NCBI GenBank assembly: GCA_045536425.1
Contig: JAZSNN010000030.1
Coordinates: 1-28,777, forward strand
Direction of reading: 5' to 3'
Origin: UBA11540 sp045536425
GTDB taxonomy: Bacteria; Bacillota; Clostridia; Oscillospirales; Ruminococcaceae
DNA length: 28,777 nucleotides
Numbering within the stretch: the stretch's first letter is position 1; each line of letters begins with the position of its first letter. This document shows, piece by piece, positions 22,916 to 28,777 of the stretch. A model generated the notes under the pieces. The model did not search any database. It was not told the origin of the DNA and was given only the letters and a program-made list of their open reading frames with translations. A program made the translations under genes and the position numbers.

Positions 22916-25900
22916 ATGAAGAAAACAAGAATTTTAGCCCTTATACTGATGCTCGCGATGCTCATTCAGATTATGCCTACGACCCTTGCTGTATCTGCTG
23001 CATCAAACGATACAATCGTACTTTATCCGGAATATCCCGAGAAAATAGAACGCGATTATATGTATCGCATATACGTTAAGCAAGGTGACGGAGATTTTGC
23101 GGAAATTCCCGTATACAACTCTATGATGCACCCCAACTACTATGTTCGTGACCAATATGGCACCTACAGCGAAGTAGACCGTCGCTTCTGTCAGTTTTCG
23201 GCAACTCCCAGTGCCAGCAATCCTGTAACTATAAAGGTCGTAGCTAATACTGACTTTACCAAGTATTCTATTATTCCTTCTATAAAGAATATCTCTTCTA
23301 CAGTAAAGAATAATGAAATAACCTTCAATATCACCGAGTCGGGACAGTATATGTTCCGCCTCAACGACAACAACCTCACAAATCTTGCTATCTTTGCGGA
23401 TGAGGTAGAAACTCATACTAGTGTGAACGCTCTTGCAAATGATAAGAAGGCAGAGGGCTATACTGTGGTGCGCTACAATGCAAGCAACACCGCTCCCAAT
23501 GAAGTAAGCCGGACCGGAAAAATCTTCTATATTGTTGAAGGTTGGCAGGATGTTGAGTTCTTTGAGCTAAAGTCTAATCAACAGCTCTACATTGCCCCCG
23601 GTGCTGTACTCAATTCGAGAATACAGATTATGGAGGGCCAATCTAACATCGAAATTTCCGGTCGCGGAATGCTCCGTGACTTTAACGACTCACGTGCATA
23701 CAACTCTGACAAACTAACTCCCAGAAACTATCACTACCTTCTTACCGTCGGTTCGTATTGGATGGGTCTCGATGATCTAGGAAGCAGCACAAGAGTTGTA
23801 AAGAATGTTAATATCAAAGATATCATACTCTTTGACGCCACAGGCTTCAACCTTGTTTTCCAGGGTGCAGTTGATTGTACTGCCGATAACATAAAGATAG
23901 TTTCAAACGAGATTTCCACTGACGGTGTTTCTGTCTGGAGCAGTAAAAACATAACTGTAAAAAACAGCTATTTGTATGTTGCTGATAACATCTTTGTTAT
24001 TGACCAAGCTTATACGCTTACGCTTGATAACCTTCTTGTAGGATCTTCTATCGCAACCTTCTTCCCACAGGGACAGATTAGAGGCGACCACAACTACACA
24101 AACATCAATGTTTTCCGTTCTTCTACGTTGTTTGAACCCGACGGTGGTTTTGCAAGACTGTCTACGGAATCGGACAAAGTGGTGCTCATCGAAAACCTGT
24201 CTGCGATTGACTGTGTTGCTCCGGTTGGTGGCACAGCTACTTCAAAAATGGGAAGATTATTTTCTACATATAGCACATGGGGCTATAACGATAAGAAAAA
24301 CGTAACCTTCAGAAACGTTACCCTTCCTTCTGGCACCATCCCGCGTACTGTTTCGATTTCCAACAGAGGTTCGACTACGCAAACTACTAAATCGGGTAAC
24401 TACAACATAGTTCTCGAGAACGTTTATGCTGATAACGGCAACGGCGGTTTTGATCTTTTGGTTTACGATGCAACAAACACTGCAAATAATAACGTCACCT
24501 TTAACAATAAATCAACAAATGCCAATGCAAGCACCCTTACTGCCGGAGCAAATAGCAACTATTCTTATACTCCTATAACAAGAAACACAACCACAGCTTC
24601 TTACAAAGTGTATAAGAGCTATCTTGGAGCTAACAACTGGACAGGAAGACAGTATTATTCGCTCACCGTACCTTATTCAAAGAATAGCGCTATGTATGTC
24701 AGTGCAAAGACTACAGCTGAACTTCTTGGATTCAATACATATTTTGACGCTGATGATAAATCCATCACGATTTACGATGAGGATGTCCTTCTCAGAGCGA
24801 CAGCGGGTTCAAATGTTGTTGTTTATAATGATAAGACTGTAACGCTAAGCGCTAAGGTGGAATATGGTGAAGAGGTGATGGTTCCTACAGACTTCTTCAG
24901 CAAAACACTCGGACTCAAAATAAACAATGATTCCGGAAGCAAGAAACTTACAATCGGAAACTACGACAGAGCCGAAAATCTCGCTAAAAACGGTGATTTT
25001 GAGAACAAAGATGCGCTGGAAAGCTGGGATACGATCAACTATGCTCGATTTACTCGCTACCTGGATAATGGCAACTACGTTATGCGTTTTGCCGATAAGA
25101 GCATCTTTGATGTTGAAGGATTGAATTCTTATCAAGGAACATATCAGGATGTACGAAATGTAGTTTTGCAGAACGGTACAGGCGTTTACCGCATAACCTT
25201 CCGAGCAAAGTGTAATGAGGCAAGTGGCTCCTATGATTTGACCGACACCTCGAGCTACTATATCTTCTCAACTCTACATAACGGTTGGATAGATCAAAAT
25301 ACAACACTTGGCGCTACAAAGAAGGCTCTCACAAACGGATGGACGGAGTACACGCAGGATATTGTTGTAAGCGATAGCTCAGCTGCTTCTGTATACAGCA
25401 AGGCAATATACTTGTCTATAGTAATAAACGGCCCGTTGGACGTTTCTGTTGACGATATCACATTTACAAAGATTTCCGACGTTCCCTCTGCTTCTCAGAC
25501 TAACACACTTTCTGTAAGCGGAAACAGTGTAAGCTACGGAACTTCCAAGACCGTAACCGTTTCGGGTACTGATGCAAGAACAGTAACCCTCTCCACAACC
25601 AGTGACTACCTCACAGTTGAAAAGAGCACCTCAAGCACCTCCGGCACCGTTACTGTCAACTATCCTTCGAACTATGACAGAACGGCAAAGATCGTTGCGA
25701 AAAATTCCTCCGGAACAGTTGTGGGAAGCCTTGTTGTTACAATTCCCGCAACAACAACCGAGGCACATGTTGTCGATTTTGGAGTTGTTGTTAATAAGGA
25801 CACTTACACTGTAGGTGATGAGTTTGATGAAACTGCCGATGTTGCGCTTACAAATATCAAGTACAATTATGATAATCCCCAAAACATACCTTCTACATTC

Positions 25901-26620
25901 GATGTAAGCGGCGATGACTTTACTACAGCAGGCGAAAAGACCATCACTATCACCCACGACAACAAGTCCGTTTCTTACACCGTAACGGTAGAAGAGCCTG
26001 AAGTAATCAACGAGGCGGGACTCAGCTCGCTCGGCGCAGGTATAAGATTTGCAGATACAGATAAAAATATAAGCGCAGGTATTAGATTTGCCGCAATGAT
26101 TGACAAGAATAATGAACTGTACCAAACCTACTATTCCAGTACCGGCGAGGAATACGCATTCGACGAGAGCAATAACTATCAGTTTGGTGCGATAATGATT
26201 CTTGCTAAAAATATTCCGGAAGGCAAAACGGTAATTGATTTGTTCAAAGACAATGACACGTCTGTGGTAGATGTGCTTGGTAAACGTGTGTATGCGCAAG
26301 ATGAAGAATCCGTCACCTTCACAGCCGTGGTAACGAATATACCCGATGATGATAAATCGGCATATACCACCTCTATACAGACTGCATTCTACGTTAAGGT
26401 TCGTGAATCGTCTGACTCGGATGAATGGACCTACTATTTCTGCGATGCAAGCGACATCCTCCAAGACTCTTACTATTCTGTAGCGGTAAAGGCGGCAGAA
26501 AAGGACTACAACTACAGTAAAATTCCAAATCCTACCGAACAACAGAAGACGTGGATTGAATCTCTCGATGACATAATAGATGTAGTTGAAAAAGACCATT
26601 GGATCAACGGTTGGTATTAA
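22916..26620 (+). CDS. Large modular secreted protein: beta-helix (GH28/dextranase-like) with binding domains
   Basis: The 1234-residue protein starts at the ATG with AGAAGGAG five bases upstream; an upstream ATG at 22781 would read through the promoter. A signal peptide ends near AVSAAS (residue 30). Residues about 200-520 look like a right-handed parallel beta-helix of the pectin-lyase fold, with the pattern NIEISGRGMLRD, NVNIKDIILFDATGFN, STDGVSVWSSKNITVKNS and ADNIFVID. This points to a polysaccharide hydrolase of the GH28/GH49 type. Then come a copper-amine-oxidase-N-like stalk domain (580-683), a carbohydrate-binding-like domain beginning NLAKNGDFEN (685-856), two Ig-like domains (860-1025) and a conserved C-terminal domain with GAGIRFAD and SAGIRFAA (1035-1218). 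No dockerin, S-layer or sortase signal is seen. The substrate is unknown. Confidence 0.85.
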   Translation: MKKTRILALILMLAMLIQIMPTTLAVSAASNDTIVLYPEYPEKIERDYMYRIYVKQGDGDFAEIPVYNSMMHPNYYVRDQYGTYSEVDRRFCQFSATPSASNPVTIKVVANTDFTKYSIIPSIKNISSTVKNNEITFNITESGQYMFRLNDNNLTNLAIFADEVETHTSVNALANDKKAEGYTVVRYNASNTAPNEVSRTGKIFYIVEGWQDVEFFELKSNQQLYIAPGAVLNSRIQIMEGQSNIEISGRGMLRDFNDSRAYNSDKLTPRNYHYLLTVGSYWMGLDDLGSSTRVVKNVNIKDIILFDATGFNLVFQGAVDCTADNIKIVSNEISTDGVSVWSSKNITVKNSYLYVADNIFVIDQAYTLTLDNLLVGSSIATFFPQGQIRGDHNYTNINVFRSSTLFEPDGGFARLSTESDKVVLIENLSAIDCVAPVGGTATSKMGRLFSTYSTWGYNDKKNVTFRNVTLPSGTIPRTVSISNRGSTTQTTKSGNYNIVLENVYADNGNGGFDLLVYDATNTANNNVTFNNKSTNANASTLTAGANSNYSYTPITRNTTTASYKVYKSYLGANNWTGRQYYSLTVPYSKNSAMYVSAKTTAELLGFNTYFDADDKSITIYDEDVLLRATAGSNVVVYNDKTVTLSAKVEYGEEVMVPTDFFSKTLGLKINNDSGSKKLTIGNYDRAENLAKNGDFENKDALESWDTINYARFTRYLDNGNYVMRFADKSIFDVEGLNSYQGTYQDVRNVVLQNGTGVYRITFRAKCNEASGSYDLTDTSSYYIFSTLHNGWIDQNTTLGATKKALTNGWTEYTQDIVVSDSSAASVYSKAIYLSIVINGPLDVSVDDITFTKISDVPSASQTNTLSVSGNSVSYGTSKTVTVSGTDARTVTLSTTSDYLTVEKSTSSTSGTVTVNYPSNYDRTAKIVAKNSSGTVVGSLVVTIPATTTEAHVVDFGVVVNKDTYTVGDEFDETADVALTNIKYNYDNPQNIPSTFDVSGDDFTTAGEKTITITHDNKSVSYTVTVEEPEVINEAGLSSLGAGIRFADTDKNISAGIRFAAMIDKNNELYQTYYSSTGEEYAFDESNNYQFGAIMILAKNIPEGKTVIDLFKDNDTSVVDVLGKRVYAQDEESVTFTAVVTNIPDDDKSAYTTSIQTAFYVKVRESSDSDEWTYYFCDASDILQDSYYSVAVKAAEKDYNYSKIPNPTEQQKTWIESLDDIIDVVEKDHWINGWY

Positions 26621-26636
26621 AAACAAAACCTTTATC

Positions 26637-26678
26637 AAGGGAGACACTTCGCAAGAAGTTGTCTCCCTTTTGCTTTTT
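26637..26678 (+). terminator. Intrinsic terminator of the secreted protein gene
   Basis: The lower stem AAGGGAGAC / GTCTCCCTT and the upper stem CTTC-GCAA-GAAG, closed by a GNRA-type tetraloop, are followed by TTTTGCTTTTT. It starts 17 bases after the stop codon. Confidence 0.88.
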
Positions 26679-26751
26679 ATATGGAGAGAAATCTGAATAA
26701 AAATAAGACTGATTGGAGAGGTAAATGAAAGGCAGAAACAAAAAGAAAACA

Positions 26752-26779
26752 GCGCACTAAATGTAAGGGACTTTATCGC
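26752..26779 (+). repeat. Imperfect copy of the tRNA-Arg 3' end, copy 1
   Basis: A 28-base direct repeat (GCGC-A-CTAAATGTAAGG through TTATCGC) matches 27051-27078 at 27 of 28 positions. Both resemble the plus-strand image of the 3' end of the tRNA-Arg at 27237-27251, with about four extra bases after GCGC(A/G)CT. Confidence 0.75.
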
Positions 26780-26808
26780 GCGGACAAAGTCCGCTTGCAG
26801 GCAGTATC

Positions 26809-26831
26809 GAAACAGTCCGGTGGACTGTTTC
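26809..26831. repeat. Palindromic hairpin, copy 1
   Basis: GAAACAGTCC-GGT-GGACTGTTTC forms a perfect 10-bp stem. The same stem recurs at 27107-27129 with the complementary loop ACC. Confidence 0.85.
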
Positions 26832-27050
26832 TTAGTCGCACTCGCTTCCTTTCAGTCGCGATTGCTCCAACTGTTCGGTCAGAAATATTGTCGCTTCGCT
26901 TCGTCGATAAATCTCCTTGCGAGGCTCTGCATTTCTTCCGACAGTAGCGCTCCCTGTTTCGTCCGCAGGACGCGGTCGCGCTCTGCCCATTCTCGCCCTT
27001 ACATCGCGCCAACAAAAGAAAAAGGTTAACCGGAAAGCTACCATAGCCCT

Positions 27051-27078
27051 GCGCGCTAAATGTAAGGGACTTTATCGC
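27051..27078 (+). repeat. Imperfect copy of the tRNA-Arg 3' end, copy 2
   Basis: This is the second copy of the 28-base direct repeat at 26752-26779, with one mismatch. Like the tRNA acceptor region it begins GCGCGCT and contains GTAAGGGACT. Confidence 0.75.
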
Positions 27079-27106
27079 AGTCGCTTCGCTCCTTTGGAGA
27101 AATGTC

Positions 27107-27129
27107 GAAACAGTCCACCGGACTGTTTC
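27107..27129. repeat. Palindromic hairpin, copy 2 (loop inverted)
   Basis: GAAACAGTCC-ACC-GGACTGTTTC forms a perfect 10-bp stem. The loop is the reverse complement of the loop in the copy at 26809-26831, so the two hairpins are inverted relative to each other. Confidence 0.85.
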
Positions 27130-27187
27130 TCTGTCGCTCAGCGTGTTGCTTTGCAACTTCTTCGCTCCCATTTCTGGTTCGAGTCCC

Positions 27188-27231
27188 AAAACAAAAGAAA
27201 AACGGCCAACCCCGATGGGTTAACCGTTTTT
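27188..27231 (-). terminator. Terminator of tRNA-Arg
   Basis: On the minus strand, AAAAACGGTTAACCC pairs with the following GGGTTGGCCGTTTTT (two G-U pairs) and is followed by CTTTTGTTTT. It begins two bases after the encoded CCA. Confidence 0.85.
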
Positions 27232-27232
27232 C

Positions 27233-27309
27233 TGGCGCGCTGTAAGGGACTCGAACCCCTGGCCTACTGGTTCGTAGCCAGTCACTCTATCCAGCTGAGC
27301 TAACAGCGC
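27233..27309 (-). tRNA. tRNA-Arg (anticodon ACG)
   Basis: On the minus strand the acceptor arms GCGCTGT and ACAGCGC pair perfectly and the D-arm contains GCTCAGCTGGATAGAG. The anticodon stem ACTGG/CCAGT encloses the loop CTACGAA with anticodon ACG. The T-arm is AGGGGTTCGAGTCCCTT. The discriminator is G and CCA is encoded. The 77-base length including CCA is normal. ACG normally becomes ICG by TadA editing and reads CGU/CGC/CGA codons. Confidence 0.97.
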
Positions 27310-27343
27310 AAATATCAGACTATCAAATCTCGATAGCCTAATT

Positions 27344-27372
27344 ATTATAACTCAATATCCTTGGAATGTCAA
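27344..27372 (-). promoter_or_regulatory. Consensus promoter of tRNA-Arg
   Basis: On the minus strand a perfect TTGACA (27367-27372), a 17-bp spacer and a perfect TATAAT (27344-27349) lie 35 bases upstream of the mature tRNA. This is the strongest promoter in the window, as expected for a stable RNA gene. Confidence 0.95.
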
Positions 27373-27433
27373 CACTAAATTTGCTTTACCGGCAAAAAAG
27401 TTTAACTATTTTGAAAACTTTACTTCAAAATTA

Positions 27434-27462
27434 TTGTAATTGTTCTTTTCATACTGTATACT
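27434..27462 (+). promoter_or_regulatory. Promoter of the AI-2E family transporter gene
   Basis: TTGTAA (27434-27439), a 17-bp spacer and TATACT (27457-27462) lie 28 bases before the chosen start codon. Confidence 0.75.
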
Positions 27463-27490
27463 TAAATACAAGGAAGAGAGGGGATTAGAG

Positions 27491-28705
27491 ATGCCCGACA
27501 AAAAGAACAATAAAAATAACCGCGCGCTTGTAATAACTGCCGCAGCGATAGTTTTCTTCTTGTTTTTATTAAATTTCAAGATGATACAGGGTTTTTTAGG
27601 AAATCTTGTAGGAATACTCACGCCATTTATCGTAGGCTTTGCGATAGCATATCTTTTAAATCCCACCCTCAACTTTTTTGAGGACACCATCTTCTGCTTT
27701 GTGGGAAGTAAAACCAGAGGAGCTAAGCTTCGCAGAGTGCTTGCGATAATCACCACAATGCTTTCGGCAATTATTGTACTTACAACCTTGGTTTCGATAA
27801 TCATTCCGCAGATAAGCCAGAGTGTTTCTACACTTTTCAACAATACCGGCACCTACATAACTCGTCTTGAGGAATACGTCTACGACATTGCCGCCAAATT
27901 TGAGCTGGATACCTCGAGCTTTGATGAAATGTTTATCACTTGGGAGAAGGTAACTACCGACTTGGTCGGCTTTGCACAGCAGTATCTCCCTAAAATGCTC
28001 AACTACCTGCCCGACCTTTTCGACTTTTCAAAGCAGCTTACCACAGGCATCTCCTCTGCGCTGATTGGTATTGTTATCTCAATCTATTTCCTATATGGCA
28101 AGGAGCGCTTTTCTGCACAGATTAAAAAACTCGGCTATGCTGTTTTCAAAACTCAGAATATGGATAGGGTGCTCGATGTTGCCAGATTCAGCCACAAGAC
28201 CTTCAATGGATTTATCGTTGGAAAACTCATCGACTCTTTGATAATCGGTGTTCTCGCGTTTATCTGTACCTTCATACTCCAAATGCCGTTCCCGCTTCTC
28301 TTGAGCGTGATAATCGGTGTCACGAATATAATTCCCTTCTTCGGCCCTATCGTTGGTGGAGTTATCGGCGGAATCATCGTTGTGATGGCAGACCCGTCGA
28401 AAATTTTGTGGTTTGTGATATTCGTGGTGATACTCCAACAGCTCGACGGAAATATCATAGGCCCCAAGATACTCGGCGATAGCACAGGACTTCCTGCATT
28501 GTGGGTAATGTTCGCCATCATCGTGTTCGGCGGAATGTTTGGTTTTGTTGGAATGTTTGTAGGCGTGCCGTTCTTCTCGGTTGTCTATGCATTGACAAGA
28601 GGCTACGCTGAAAAGAGCCTGGAGAAAAAGAAACTCCCGATAGACACCGCCAACTACTACACCTCGGCACCGGTCACACCAAGCGAAAAAACCGAAAATG
28701 AATAG
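27491..28705 (+). CDS. AI-2E family transporter (UPF0118 membrane protein)
   Basis: The 404-residue polytopic membrane protein belongs to the AI-2E transporter (TqsA/YhhQ-type UPF0118) family. Members export small molecules, and a few work as Na+ or K+/H+ antiporters. It has two N-terminal membrane helices, a soluble helical stretch (residues about 110-190), and a C-terminal group of five or six helices containing the family patterns FIVGKLIDSLIIG, VTNIIPFFGPIVGG, QQLDGNIIGPKILG and GMFGFVGMFVGVPFF. I start at the ATG at 27491, which follows a GGAAGAGAGGGG-type purine-rich site. An in-frame ATG at 27440 lies inside the promoter. The gene is single, with its own promoter and terminator. The substrate cannot be told from sequence. 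Confidence 0.9.
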   Translation: MPDKKNNKNNRALVITAAAIVFFLFLLNFKMIQGFLGNLVGILTPFIVGFAIAYLLNPTLNFFEDTIFCFVGSKTRGAKLRRVLAIITTMLSAIIVLTTLVSIIIPQISQSVSTLFNNTGTYITRLEEYVYDIAAKFELDTSSFDEMFITWEKVTTDLVGFAQQYLPKMLNYLPDLFDFSKQLTTGISSALIGIVISIYFLYGKERFSAQIKKLGYAVFKTQNMDRVLDVARFSHKTFNGFIVGKLIDSLIIGVLAFICTFILQMPFPLLLSVIIGVTNIIPFFGPIVGGVIGGIIVVMADPSKILWFVIFVVILQQLDGNIIGPKILGDSTGLPALWVMFAIIVFGGMFGFVGMFVGVPFFSVVYALTRGYAEKSLEKKKLPIDTANYYTSAPVTPSEKTENE

Positions 28706-28714
28706 TCAAAACTC

Positions 28715-28749
28715 TTGCACGTCACCTTATCGGTGGCGGGCAATTTTTT
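28715..28749 (+). terminator. Intrinsic terminator of the AI-2E transporter gene
   Basis: TTGCACGTCACC pairs with GGTGGCGGGCAA (one mismatch, one G-U) and is followed by six T residues, ten bases after the stop codon. Confidence 0.85.
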
Positions 28750-28777
28750 GTAAAACTGGGAAAAAAGAGTGAATTTT

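Larger units (their letters stand above)
26752..27202. repeat. Gene-poor mosaic of palindromes and tRNA-end fragments
   Basis: I see no credible gene in the stretch from the terminator at 26678 to the tRNA at 27233. It holds two copies of a 28-base tRNA-end-like repeat and an inverted tRNA-acceptor-like piece with CCA (26996-27010). It also holds an inverted T-arm copy GGTTCGAGTCCC (27176-27187) and two copies of AACAAAAGAAAAA (27011 and 27190). Two near-identical hairpins (26809-26831 and 27107-27129) lie inside it. Open frames of 60-140 codons occur on both strands but overlap each other, are Arg/Ser/Cys-rich and have no ribosome sites. It looks like a recombination-built non-coding cassette beside a tRNA. 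Confidence 0.7.

Noticed and set aside
25631..26647. 338-codon frame opposite the end of the large secreted protein gene
   Set aside because: It overlaps a terminator and a coherent domain chain on the plus strand, and its translation has no recognisable features.
26752..27202. CRISPR array
   Set aside because: There are only two copies of each repeat, at irregular distance and in mixed orientation, and no cas genes are nearby.
26773..27303. Overlapping frames of 60-140 codons on both strands in the tRNA-side cassette
   Set aside because: They run through palindromes and, in one case, into the tRNA gene. The products are Arg/Ser/Cys-rich with no family resemblance, and no ribosome sites precede them.
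26752..27309. Integrated prophage or integrative element at the tRNA
   Set aside because: Att-like tRNA fragments are present, but no integrase, phage or conjugation gene lies in the window, so only remnants can be claimed.

Overview
The window looks like a chromosomal segment of an anaerobic, probably gut-associated clostridial Firmicute (Oscillospiraceae/Ruminococcaceae-like). The evidence is strong AGGAGG-type ribosome binding sites, sigma-A type promoters with 17-bp spacers, a CIRCE-controlled groESL operon, an AddA helicase-nuclease, DegV and DUF1294 proteins, and a large trimeric [FeFe] hydrogenase operon. The assignment is inferred from gene content, not from a marker gene. Codon usage is strongly biased in the abundant proteins (the first surface protein, GroEL, HydB, HydA). 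This leaves long stop-free antisense frames that are not genes.

Layout. 1-1155: a secreted, Ala-rich surface protein with a sorting-signal-like tail. 1203-3299: groES-groEL (minus strand) with a promoter and perfect CIRCE operator. 3384-6917: a three-gene plus-strand operon of a diacylglycerol-kinase-like lipid kinase, a HAD phosphatase and a CotH-family lipoprotein. 6916-10454: addA (minus), without addB beside it. 10493-11947: a patatin-like phospholipase. 11946-13220: DegV and DUF1294 genes (minus), each with its own promoter. 13207-14358: an AraC-type regulator with a degenerate receiver-like N-terminus and an unusual start region.

14364-22773 is the metabolic core: two divergent operons. 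The plus-strand operon encodes HydC, a GHKL ATPase, a [2Fe-2S] ferredoxin-like protein, HydB and HydA. These are the parts of an NADH/ferredoxin-linked, probably electron-bifurcating, [FeFe] hydrogenase. The minus-strand operon encodes a DRTGG protein, a second GHKL ATPase, a reduced [FeFe]-hydrogenase-like protein, a second DRTGG protein and a PHP-domain phosphoesterase. The hydrogenase-like protein keeps the four H-cluster cysteines but has Ala in place of the proton-transfer Cys, as in putative H2-sensing enzymes. I read the pair as an enzyme operon next to its sensing and signalling module. This is the most interesting part of the window.

22847-26678: a 1234-residue modular secreted protein (pectin-lyase-like beta-helix, stalk domain, carbohydrate-binding-like domain, Ig-like domains, conserved C-terminal domain). 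26680-27231: a gene-poor mosaic of short palindromes and imperfect copies of the 3' end and terminator of the adjacent tRNA-Arg(ACG). 27233-27372: that tRNA gene with a consensus promoter. 27434-28749: an AI-2E family transporter with promoter and terminator.
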